DNA from: Ferrimonas senticii DSM 18821
GTDB taxonomy: Bacteria > Pseudomonadota > Gammaproteobacteria > Enterobacterales > Shewanellaceae
Length of the DNA stretch: 64,000 bases
Direction: 5' to 3'
Assembly (NCBI RefSeq): GCF_000422665.1
Contig: NZ_AUGM01000001.1
Coordinates: forward strand, 179,352 to 243,351
Numbering within the stretch: the first letter of the stretch is position 1; each line of letters begins with the position of its first letter. The translations under genes and the position numbers were made by a program. The notes beneath the pieces are model-generated. The model saw only the letters and a list, made by a program, of their open reading frames with translations. It ran no database searches and was not told where the DNA came from. Positions 1 to 7,082 of this stretch are shown here, one piece after another.

Positions 1-299
1 GACAGGAAGTTGATCGCTTCATCCAAATTGGTTGGTGGCGCCAATTCTAGGAATTCACTGCCTTGCTTCATTGCCACGGCGTAATCTGGCAGCACGTAGC
101 GTGGCTTAAATGGGGTTGGGCTTTCGTGCATGTCATGCAAGATGCCATCAGCAAAGGCTTGCTCCACCTCGGCGCTAAAGTTCGGCTTTGGCATCGCCGC
201 TTCCAGCAATTGTGCCAGTGCCAATTGCTTCTGCCCTTGGGTTAGGTTTGGGTTACAGATCTGCGCTAATGCAGCTTGTTGTAGTTGTTCTAAAGACAT
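1..299 (-). CDS. yjjI: YjjI-family glycyl radical enzyme, N-terminal part (cut by window edge)
   Basis: Reading from an ATG at 299 on the minus strand gives about 99 residues before the window edge. The stretch KPRYVLPDYAVAMKQGSEFL, followed by a leucine- and aspartate-rich segment, matches my memory of E. coli YjjI, a pyruvate formate-lyase-like protein (DUF3029) expected to carry a glycyl radical near its C-terminus. The catalytic Cys and the glycyl loop lie outside the window. In enterobacteria the partner activase YjjW is encoded just downstream, which here would be off the edge. No substrate is established for the family. The start is the only ATG that leads into the conserved N-terminus. 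Confidence 0.75.
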   Translation of the reverse strand, partial: MSLEQLQQAALAQICNPNLTQGQKQLALAQLLEAAMPKPNFSAEVEQAFADGILHDMHESPTPFKPRYVLPDYAVAMKQGSEFLELAPPTNLDEAINFL

Positions 300-763
300 A
301 ACGAAACACCGTACTTAAGTTGCAGCGAGTGTAACCGCCAACGCCTGTGAAGCCATGTTCAATTGTGTCGAAATTGTGCCCCAGATCGCTAATTTGCCGA
401 ATGTTATTCAGTTTGGGTTGAGTGGCTCCCTGCCTAGGTTTGTTGCTGCTGTCAATTTGTGTGATTCATTTAGGGAAAAAAGTTGGATCTGAGCCCAGTG
501 CTGGTGGTCAAGGGTGAGAGTCCTCGCATCTTATTAAATTCATCGGCGTTAACAATCACAGCTGCGATCTAAAACAAGGTTCTGATGGTCAGGGTTGCTC
601 TACAGTTGGCTAAGTATTAGCGAACGTCGCTGTACTCAATTCAGTGCTTGGTCAGCAAAGTGATTCGTTGGGTGAGTCCGCTGCTGCCAGAGGCTAGGGC
701 GGAATGCCACTGCGAACGTTTTGGTTGTGACTAAAGCGCCAATCGCATGCAAGGAGGAAGGGC
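300..763. other. Intergenic region between divergent yjjI and the 764 gene; no gene seen
   Basis: About 460 bases without a credible reading frame. It must hold the promoters of yjjI (leftward) and of the gene at 764 (rightward). A good Shine-Dalgarno (aaggagg) lies at about 751-757 for the rightward gene. I looked for an FNR-type TTGAT-N4-ATCAA site, which would suit an anaerobic glycyl radical enzyme, and found none. Confidence 0.5.
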
Positions 764-1705
764 ATGAGCCAGCCAATGACACCATCTCGTGGCCAGCTAG
801 AACTGCGGATCGAACACGGCCGCATTGCTGAATGCCACCCTCAATTGACGTTGCCGGACGTGGCATCGCTTCTCGACGGATTATCCTACCCACAGGTACT
901 GCAGCAACTGAAACAGATGTTTGTGCAATGCGGTGAAGCCCAACGTTGGGCGGCGGTGTCGCTGTTGGAAGCGGAACTGGAGATCAGCACTGCTACCCAA
1001 GCTGCGCGTGCGCAAGCGTTGTGGTTAGAGTGGCTAAGCGAGCACAGTTGGCAGCTGTGGCGCTGCGCCCATTTGGTGCTGCCCCACAGTGATGAACGAG
1101 CCGCAATGCACAATCAGTGGCGTCAGCAGTTGGCGGCGATCCGCGCAGAACTGGCGGTAGAGCGGCATCAGATCGGTGCCGAGGTTAGCCCAATTGCGAT
1201 GCCCGATCTGTCCGATTGGCGTGATCAGTGGTGTCAATTGGTCTACGAACCGTTACTGGATGAGATTGCCGCCCACGATTGGTCACAATGTTTTGTTAGC
1301 AATAGCAGTGACGTTAAACAGCTCGAATCCGGGCCAGCGCATCGCCAACATATGGGGGATGTCTCCATCAGCGACCGTTTAGAGGCGATTTGGACTGAAC
1401 TGTGGCACGCCGCTGCTTGGGCGTTACATCCAGAGGAGGTCGCCAGCCCCTTGCAAGAGCCTGGGGTGGTTAACGCCGCCTGCGGGATCATCAGCCATCA
1501 CTGCGAATGGGATGACGGCGAAGCCGGATTTTATGAGATTGAGCTGCCGATCGTCAGTGCGGTAGAGAGCATCCGCCACAGTTTGTTGGGTAAGGCGTTC
1601 GTCGACAGTGCCGCTTGGCGTCGCGGCTTGAGCTTGTGGCTGCAATCTCATGAGCCCTGCATTGAGCTGGAACTGGAGTTTGTTGACGGTTTAGGCGACC
1701 AATAA
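764..1705 (+). CDS. Unassigned 313-residue protein, weakly like HupK/HoxV hydrogenase accessory proteins
   Basis: The ATG follows a strong ribosome site (aaggagg, 751-757). Soluble, Trp- and Glu-rich, with no signal peptide or membrane segment. The N-terminal third (CGEAQRWAA, then an Arg-rich helix ending in EHSWQLWR) recalls the helical part of [NiFe]-hydrogenase large subunits as degenerated in HupK/HoxV maturation proteins. The nickel-binding CxxC pairs of a real large subunit are absent. No other hydrogenase gene lies in the window, so the link is a guess from sequence feel only. It stands alone and ends in a clear terminator. Confidence 0.5.
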   Translation: MSQPMTPSRGQLELRIEHGRIAECHPQLTLPDVASLLDGLSYPQVLQQLKQMFVQCGEAQRWAAVSLLEAELEISTATQAARAQALWLEWLSEHSWQLWRCAHLVLPHSDERAAMHNQWRQQLAAIRAELAVERHQIGAEVSPIAMPDLSDWRDQWCQLVYEPLLDEIAAHDWSQCFVSNSSDVKQLESGPAHRQHMGDVSISDRLEAIWTELWHAAAWALHPEEVASPLQEPGVVNAACGIISHHCEWDDGEAGFYEIELPIVSAVESIRHSLLGKAFVDSAAWRRGLSLWLQSHEPCIELELEFVDGLGDQ

Positions 1706-1712
1706 AGCAATT

Positions 1713-1742
1713 AAGGCCAAGTGCAGTGCACTTGGCCTTTTT
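1713..1742 (+). terminator. Intrinsic terminator of the 764-1705 gene
   Basis: Perfect 12-bp stem (1713-1724 with 1728-1739), 3-nt loop and a run of T. The T tract runs directly into the left end of the inverted-repeat element at 1744. Confidence 0.9.
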
Positions 1743-1743
1743 A

Positions 1744-1986
1744 GGGCGTGTTGACCTTTGTTGTATATTTTTGCGCCCATTGTTGGTTACTTTTGACAGC
1801 AATTTGCTCTTGGTCGGTTAATCTTGCTGTTCAGAGATCACTGAGGGGCGCCTTACAGGGTCGGACTAGCAGCTATCACTCTTCGTCATACGATTTCGAC
1901 GTAGAGCCACTATGCCTTCAATCGCAATCCTCGATTGACAGCCGCTATCCTCGACCAAATTCTGAACTCCAAACGTCAACACGCCC
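1744..1986. mobile_element. MITE-like element with 17-bp terminal inverted repeats, TA-flanked
   Basis: The left end gggcgtgttgacctttg (1744-1760) is repeated in inverted form at 1970-1986 with one mismatch. Both ends are flanked by TA (1742-1743 and 1987-1988), as in TA-targeting IS630/Tc1-type insertions, although a TA pair is weak evidence by itself. The 243-bp interior has no transposase frame; the short open frames inside are not gene-like. It lies between a terminator and the uspA-like gene end, a neutral site. Family assignment is an inference. A remnant of a larger IS is the main alternative. Confidence 0.6.
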
Positions 1987-2016
1987 TAGTTATTAGTTGG
2001 CACCTATTTGAAAAAA

Positions 2017-2460
2017 CTAGCCTTTTAGACGCACCGACAGCACATCACAATGGGCGTGATGCAATACCGAATTGGCGGTGCTGCCAAGCAGCAACCGCAG
2101 ACCGGATTGCCCGTGGGTACCAAGTACGATCAGGTCGACCTTTAGCGCTTTCGCCAGTTTGGTGATCTCTACCGAGGCATGACCATCGACCAAGTGTTGC
2201 TGTTCAGTGCCAACTCGCAGTGAATCCGCCATCTGCTGTAGCTTGCCTTGATAGTGCTCGTGCATCCGTTTATCCATGGTCAGGATCTGATCAGCAAACC
2301 CCAATCCTTCGACGGTGTATTCGGCGCCAATCGGCTCCATCACATGCAGCAGATGCAGTTCCGCGCCAAACTTATCGGCAAGCTCGTGCCCCTTTGCGAT
2401 AACGGCGTCGTTGTCGGGGTGAAAATCGACTGCAAGCAATACCTTTTGATAGTGACTCAT
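2017..2460 (-). CDS. Universal stress protein, UspA family
   Basis: 147 residues forming one Usp domain (Rossmann-like alpha/beta). N-terminal strand KVLLAVDFHPDN carries the usual acidic residue after the first beta strand. Near residues 114-127 it has a glycine motif (GTHG then LLLGS) that in ATP-binding Usp proteins contacts the nucleotide; the spacer between the second and third Gly is 8 residues rather than the usual 9. The motif suggests the nucleotide-binding type of Usp rather than the non-binding E. coli UspA type. ATG 2460 follows aggagg. Monocistronic, convergent with the gene at 764. Confidence 0.88.
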   Translation of the reverse strand: MSHYQKVLLAVDFHPDNDAVIAKGHELADKFGAELHLLHVMEPIGAEYTVEGLGFADQILTMDKRMHEHYQGKLQQMADSLRVGTEQQHLVDGHASVEITKLAKALKVDLIVLGTHGQSGLRLLLGSTANSVLHHAHCDVLSVRLKG

Positions 2461-2642
2461 GTTGCCTCCTAGCGCCGCGAGCGGCTGTCGCTGAACCGTT
2501 GGGTTCAGAATGAATTCAACTTATGTCACCACAATTAGCGCGCCGTGATCTTGCGCCAAATCAACCGACAGTGGTGATAGCAACACTGGTGTCACTGGCC
2601 ACAAGCGAGTAAGGTGCTGGCGCATTTTTTAAGGAGATCATC

Positions 2643-3044
2643 GTGGCAAATCATATTGATAAATTAGCTTGGCTGCATATCAAAGACGGTAAAGTGTTGT
2701 GCGTGCGCTCCCATGGCAAGCAGATGTATTACGTTCCCGGCGGTAAACGTGAAGCGGGGGAAACTGATCAGCAGGCGCTGCTGCGGGAAATTGAGGAAGA
2801 GTTGCAGGTTAAGCTGTTGCCGGAGTCTGTGCGCGCTTATGGACAATTCAGCGCTCAGGCTGACGGCAAGCCAGTAGGAACCTTGGTTAAAGTCAGTGCT
2901 TATCAGGCCGATTTTAGTGGTGAGCTAACCTGCGCTGCGGAAATTGCCGAGATGGCATGGCTGGATAGCAGCGACCTAGCTAAGTGCTCGGTAGTGGTGC
3001 AACTGCTGTTTGCTGATCTGCACGCTAAGGGACTTATTAATTAA
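2643..3044 (+). CDS. Nudix hydrolase
   Basis: 133 residues starting at GTG 2643, which has an excellent Shine-Dalgarno (aaggag, about 2631-2636). The Nudix box runs from Gly34 to Val56: Gly34, Glu40, Arg48-Glu49, Glu52-Glu53, the metal-binding core. The Gly normally found near the end of the box is Gln55. The family hydrolyses nucleoside diphosphates linked to another group with Mg2+; the substrate cannot be read from the sequence. It is small, without an extra specificity domain, and resembles short house-cleaning Nudix proteins. Monocistronic. Confidence 0.88.
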   Translation: MANHIDKLAWLHIKDGKVLCVRSHGKQMYYVPGGKREAGETDQQALLREIEEELQVKLLPESVRAYGQFSAQADGKPVGTLVKVSAYQADFSGELTCAAEIAEMAWLDSSDLAKCSVVVQLLFADLHAKGLIN

Positions 3045-3058
3045 GTGACACCTAACTT

Positions 3059-3138
3059 AGTCTGCTGCGCCATTTCTTTGCGCTAGCGCATTGGCGTTGG
3101 CAATTAAATGGTGGTTATTTAATTATTGCGCAGTAGAC
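3059..3138 (+). repeat. Structured element: outer stem enclosing two palindromic hairpins
   Basis: Outer arms 3059-3070 (agtctgctgcgc) and 3127-3138 (gcgcagtagact) pair over 12 bp with one G-T. Between them lie a self-complementary 12-mer (tgcgctagcgca) and an AT hairpin (aattaaat ... atttaatt). The whole can fold as a three-way junction of about 80 nt, just after the Nudix gene stop. It could be the end of that transcript, a small RNA or a non-autonomous repeat. There is no T run typical of a terminator after the outer stem. Confidence 0.5.
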
Positions 3139-3816
3139 TGCAGTTGAAAGGCGTTATCCAGAGTGGCATACCCCTTGTATCACTCTACCGTCACTTACCA
3201 GCGACCTCGCGCCTCTGCCACCACGTGACTTTCGTGCTTTCACACTGGTGGCGAACCCGACGCCGAATCACTCTGCTAACCAAGGCGTCGGGTTCTGCTT
3301 CGGCAGTTGCTTGTTTGCACCTGCTACTCCTCTTATTACCATCTCTTGCTCAGTTGACTATTGCTTTAAGGCGATGATGATTTGCCGCTGTTGTCTTAAT
3401 TGAGCGATTAATCTGATGATATTGCCGCGTCAGAGTTTCCTGACAGATTGAACTATCGTTCAGTTTCTTCTGCTAAAATTGGCGCAAAATTCAACCAAAA
3501 TGGTCAAAAACTGAGTGATTTGTTATCGCCTTTGACCATAGTTGCGGTGCAAGTTATCGAAATTGGCGGATAAATGTTGCGCAACTTTAGTGGCTGTTTT
3601 GTTCAAAAGTGCGGGTGACTTCAAAGTTTACTTTGTTGACTCGCGCTATGGCGGTAGATTTCGCTTGCGAACGTTGGCGAGGCGCATTGATGATAGCTTT
3701 TTAGTGCTAGGCCAGCGTTAATGTCGTATCGCTAGGAAGGTAATACGGTTGGCTTAAGCATAATAACAAGCGCATCGAAGGGACGCCGGCGCAATTTAAG
3801 TTTGGTTTGTGACTTT
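3139..3816. other. Long intergenic region before gltS; hairpins but no gene
   Basis: Nearly 680 bases. The one open frame (3126-3377) has no ribosome site or protein-like composition. Contents seen: an 11-bp perfect hairpin 3254-3264/3284-3294 (aacccgacgcc and its complement) with a 19-nt loop and no T run, and an inverted repeat atggtcaaa/tttgaccat at 3500-3508 and 3531-3539 that could be an operator. The leader of gltS must lie in the last 250 bases; no riboswitch class was recognised. Confidence 0.4.
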
Positions 3817-5043
3817 ATGAATCAGGTAATTTCTGTCGGCGCGCTGGAATCATTTATGATTGCCATCAGCGTGCTGTTTCTCGGTCATATCATCAGCTCT
3901 TGGCTGCCAGTATTAAAACGTTTCAACATCCCTGAGCCGATTGTTGGTGGTTTGGTGGTTGCTTGCGGTATTACGGCATTGCACTTTAATGGCGTTGATC
4001 TGACCTTCGACCTGCCGCTGCAAAACACCTTTATGCTGATGTTTTTCGCCACCGTAGGTTTGGCGGCCAATTACACCCAGCTGGTTAAAGGTGGCGCTAA
4101 GGTATTTCTGTTCTTAGGCTTGGCATCACTGTGTATCGTGATGCAGAACGTGATTGGCGTGTCATTGGCATCGCTGCTGGGGCTGGATCCGTTAATGGGC
4201 CTGCTGGCCGGTTCCATCACCCTGTCTGGTGGCCACGGTACCGGTGCCGCGTGGTCGGCGACCTTGGAGAATACTTACGGGTTAAGCAATACCCTTGAGA
4301 TCGCCATGGCCTCCGCGACCTTTGGCTTGATTGCTGGCGGCATTATCGGTTCGCCGGTGGCGCAGCGTCTGATCGAAAAACGCAATCTGAAATCTGGCTA
4401 CGTGTGTTCCAGCCATAATCGTCGCCAGCACCCAGAAGAGGTGACCTACAACGAGTATGAAGAAGACAAAGTCACCGCTAAGAAGGTGATTGAGCTGCTG
4501 TTCATCATGCTGTTGTGTGTTAACGGCGCTAAGTACCTTGAAGGCTTCGTCAAAGGCTTTGGCATTGCTTGGCTGAACATCCCAGATTTCGTGTACGCGC
4601 TGTTTATCGGGGTGGTGATCACCAACCTGCTGGAAGTGACCAAGGTTCGCAAAATCGAAGCGGAAACCTTGGACGTACTGGGTACGGTGTCGCTGTCGCT
4701 GTTCTTGGCGATGGCGCTGATGAGCCTGAAACTGTGGAACATTTTTGATCTGGCGATCCCATTCCTGATCATTTTGACCATTCAGTCCATCGCCATCGGT
4801 CTGTTCTGTTACCTGATCACCTTCCGAGTGATGGGGGCCAACTATGATGCGGCCACTATCGCTAGCGGTCATTGTGGCTTTGGCCTTGGGGCAACGCCGA
4901 CGGCGGTGATGAACATGGGCTCAGTGGTTAACCGTTATGGCCCGTCACCACAGGCGTTTATGGTGGTGCCGATTGTCGGGGCGTTCTTTATCGACATCGT
5001 TAACCTGATCATTCTGCAAGGGTTCTTGGCGTTTATTGTCTAG
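3817..5043 (+). CDS. gltS: Sodium/glutamate symporter GltS
   Basis: 408 residues from ATG 3817. A TTG five codons upstream is also in frame, but the ATG fits the family N-terminus. Ten or more hydrophobic segments in two inverted halves, each with a glycine-rich re-entrant signature: SGGHGTGAAW in the first half and GHCGFGLGATPTAVMNM in the second, the GltS pattern for Na+ and L-glutamate binding. It imports glutamate across the inner membrane with sodium. A charged cytoplasmic loop (about residues 190-220) separates the halves. Monocistronic, with a strong terminator. Confidence 0.95.
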   Translation: MNQVISVGALESFMIAISVLFLGHIISSWLPVLKRFNIPEPIVGGLVVACGITALHFNGVDLTFDLPLQNTFMLMFFATVGLAANYTQLVKGGAKVFLFLGLASLCIVMQNVIGVSLASLLGLDPLMGLLAGSITLSGGHGTGAAWSATLENTYGLSNTLEIAMASATFGLIAGGIIGSPVAQRLIEKRNLKSGYVCSSHNRRQHPEEVTYNEYEEDKVTAKKVIELLFIMLLCVNGAKYLEGFVKGFGIAWLNIPDFVYALFIGVVITNLLEVTKVRKIEAETLDVLGTVSLSLFLAMALMSLKLWNIFDLAIPFLIILTIQSIAIGLFCYLITFRVMGANYDAATIASGHCGFGLGATPTAVMNMGSVVNRYGPSPQAFMVVPIVGAFFIDIVNLIILQGFLAFIV

Positions 5044-5061
5044 CACGATTGAGAATGCGCT

Positions 5062-5095
5062 CGCCCCCAAGCACTTTGCGGCTTGGGGGCGTTTT
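5062..5095 (+). terminator. Intrinsic terminator of gltS
   Basis: 11-bp stem, cgcccccaagc (5062-5072) with gcttgggggcg (5081-5091), then tttt. Confidence 0.9.
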
Positions 5096-5333
5096 CGTTT
5101 TAAGTGCCAGTAAATTCATCCAAGTTGTCGTTATTGTCAGCAAGTTGCTGTATTGCTGAGCGTTAAGTACCTTGCCACAGGTGGATTGATTTACTTTTTC
5201 GACACTTTTCTATAGCCTCGCGGCACTTGAGCTTTTACTAAAAACCAGCGCTGGCGCGGTTTTGGTGGGCTTTTCCTCTTTTTTTCTGCGGCGGTTTTGG
5301 CTGGTCGTAGGACGGCAACACCGAATACATTCA

Positions 5334-6461
5334 ATGAACTACCAACATCAACTTAGCCATCGCTACCCTAAAGGCGGGTTTGCCATGGCCAGCGTTTACG
5401 CCTTTACTGGCGCGGCGATCGTCACCTCTACCATTTTCTCGTTGCTGCTATTTTTGTCGATTGATGACGATCCATTGATGAAAGCGCTGTTTGGTGGCTT
5501 GGCGATCATCTTTGAAGCCGGCAAGTTCTACGCCTGGTACGAGTTCGGCGAGCGTCGTTCTCACGGCAATCTGTTTGGCGCGTTAAACGCCTTTGGTTTC
5601 TATCTGGTGTTAGCGATCATCTCGATTGGTGGCAGTATTGGCGGCATCAACAGTGCCACTAATACCGCCCAAAGCCATATGGCGGTAGCGCAGTCGAAAA
5701 TCGATTCTTACAACCACCAGATTGAAACCATCGATCAGCAGATCGAGCTAAACAACCAAGCGGCGGCTAAATACATCGAGATGGAGCGCATCGCCAACGG
5801 CGTAGCGCGGATCCAAGCCGAGAATAAAAAGCTGCGGGCCGAACAACAGCGTTTGGCGGAAGAGCGTGATGCGCTGCCACCGGTGGCACAGGGATCAGTA
5901 CTGGGGCTGATTGACAGCCTGGCCAAGGCCTTGGGCACCACATCCGCGCAGGCGCAGTTGCTGCTGGTGGTGTTCTTGTCAATTTTGCTGGATCTGTTCG
6001 CGGCCTTTTTCGTTGGCGTGATTGGTGAAGAGGTGCGTTTCCGCCATTACTACCAGCGTAATCAGATGATGACCATTGACGACATCAGTGAGGTGTACGC
6101 CACCAGCAGTTCGTTCTACCTGCCAAGTTACGAGCAGGGCAGTCCGGCGGCGCAGCCGAACGTGGTGTATGACTCGGTGGTTGGCGATACCGCAACCGCG
6201 GCTGCAGAGGCAACCATTGTGGTCGAGCCAACGGCGATGGCCGCAGAAGCGCAATCCCAGCCGCAGCAGCCAAGCCGCGAGCAGCAGATCCGTGAGGCGT
6301 TGGCCAGCGGCAACATTACCTGCACTAAAAAGGCGGTAGCCCGTCGTTTTAAATTGACCAACGAAGAGGTCGATCAGCTGTTTATCGAGCTGATCAATGA
6401 AGGGATGTTGGGCAAAAAAGCCAACAACCACTACCACTGGATTGGTCCAGTTAGCGCATAA
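5334..6461 (+). CDS. Membrane protein with coiled coil and C-terminal winged-helix-like domain, function unknown
   Basis: 375 residues from ATG 5334; an open extension to 5262 looks like leader. Order of parts: a short cytoplasmic start, three hydrophobic segments (about residues 20-120, including FEAGKFYAWYEFG), a coiled coil of about 80 residues (SKIDSYNHQIETIDQQIELN onward), another membrane helix pair (about 215-240), an Ala/Gln/Pro-rich linker, and a C-terminal module of about 70 residues (SREQQIREALASGNITCTKK onward) that looks like a helix-turn-helix with a beta wing. I do not recognise the family. The layout would allow a membrane-tethered DNA-binding or scaffold protein; that is inference. 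Confidence 0.7.
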   Translation: MNYQHQLSHRYPKGGFAMASVYAFTGAAIVTSTIFSLLLFLSIDDDPLMKALFGGLAIIFEAGKFYAWYEFGERRSHGNLFGALNAFGFYLVLAIISIGGSIGGINSATNTAQSHMAVAQSKIDSYNHQIETIDQQIELNNQAAAKYIEMERIANGVARIQAENKKLRAEQQRLAEERDALPPVAQGSVLGLIDSLAKALGTTSAQAQLLLVVFLSILLDLFAAFFVGVIGEEVRFRHYYQRNQMMTIDDISEVYATSSSFYLPSYEQGSPAAQPNVVYDSVVGDTATAAAEATIVVEPTAMAAEAQSQPQQPSREQQIREALASGNITCTKKAVARRFKLTNEEVDQLFIELINEGMLGKKANNHYHWIGPVSA

Positions 6462-6485
6462 TTGCCAACAGGCAGCAAACGATTT

Positions 6486-6510
6486 AAGGCAGCCACGAGG
6501 CTGCCTTTTT
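6486..6510 (+). terminator. Intrinsic terminator after the 5334-6461 gene
   Basis: 9-bp stem aaggcagcc (6486-6494) and ggctgcctt (6499-6507) with an acga loop and a T run. It lies only about 25 nt before the next start codon, so the ridA-like gene probably depends on read-through or on a promoter overlapping this hairpin. Confidence 0.85.
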
Positions 6511-6531
6511 GTTATTAGAAAAGAGGTCGTA

Positions 6532-6882
6532 ATGAGCATCACCCGTATTAATCCAAGCGAAAAATGGTCGGATGTGACCGTGTTTAACCAGATGGCCCAC
6601 TTTGTTGAGGTGGCTGAAGACACCAGCGCTGACTTTGCAGGTCAAACCCTGCAACTGTTTGCGCAAGCGGAACAGAATCTGGCACTGGTGGGCAGCGATA
6701 AGTCCAAGCTGATCTCGGTCACCATCTACGTTACCGATTTCACCAATTTAGCGACCTTTAATGAGCTGTGGGTGCAGTGGCTGCCACAGGGCTGCGCCCC
6801 AAGCCGTGCGTGTTTGAAGGTGGAACTGGCGGATCCGGACTATCTGGTTGAGATCGCCTTTGTTGCGGCCGCAGACGTTTGA
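6532..6882 (+). CDS. RidA family protein (YjgF/YER057c/UK114)
   Basis: 116 residues from ATG 6532 with an aagaggt ribosome site. Single RidA domain: N-terminal INPSEKWSDVTVFNQMAHFV, central VGSDKSKLISVTIYVTD, and the C-terminal CLKVELADPDYLVEIAFVA. RidA proteins form trimers, and the archetype deaminates reactive 2-aminoacrylate imines. The arginine that binds the substrate carboxylate in true RidA normally sits in an R-x-C/x-V-E segment; here SRACLKVEL keeps an Arg two residues before Cys. It resembles the Rid subfamilies outside RidA proper (shorter, DUF-like), so the exact substrate is open. Confidence 0.85.
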   Translation: MSITRINPSEKWSDVTVFNQMAHFVEVAEDTSADFAGQTLQLFAQAEQNLALVGSDKSKLISVTIYVTDFTNLATFNELWVQWLPQGCAPSRACLKVELADPDYLVEIAFVAAADV

Positions 6883-6908
6883 TTGACGTTGCCAGTTATT
6901 GGTGAGTA

Positions 6909-6980
6909 GTCGTTAGTTGCCAGTGATTAGCTGTTAGTCGTCAGTGACCAGTAGTTAGTTGTCAGTGATTAGTTGTTAGT
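6909..6980 (+). repeat. 21-bp direct tandem repeat, about 3.4 copies
   Basis: Units at 6909-6929, 6930-6950 and 6951-6971 plus a partial fourth copy share the pattern gtNgttagtYgYcagtgaYYa. The block is intergenic, after the ridA-like stop and before the shared terminator. Unit divergence of 3-5 bases suggests an old slippage expansion. No coding or palindromic character. Confidence 0.8.
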
Positions 6981-7033
6981 AAGAGCCACAGCTAGAGCCC
7001 AAGCCATAGCAGGCATGAGTTGCTAAATACTAA

Positions 7034-7060
7034 AAAGCCCCGCATTGGCGGGGCTTTGTT
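7034..7060. terminator. Bidirectional terminator between the ridA-like gene and the RND operon
   Basis: 10-bp stem aaagccccgc (7034-7043) and gcggggcttt (7048-7057). A and T runs on both sides allow it to serve both convergent units. Confidence 0.9.
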
Positions 7061-7082
7061 GTTCTAAAGCTCAGGTTAAGGC

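Noticed and set aside
1748-2165. Short open frames inside and just right of the inverted-repeat element
   Set aside because: No ribosome site, no transposase motif, and they overlap noncoding repeat ends and the uspA-like gene.
3126-3377. 83-codon open frame after the Nudix gene
   Set aside because: Arg/Ser/Leu-rich random composition, no ribosome site, crosses a hairpin.
4282-4872. 196-codon frame opposite gltS
   Set aside because: Antisense shadow of a clear transporter gene; His/Gln/Arg-rich composition typical of a reverse frame.
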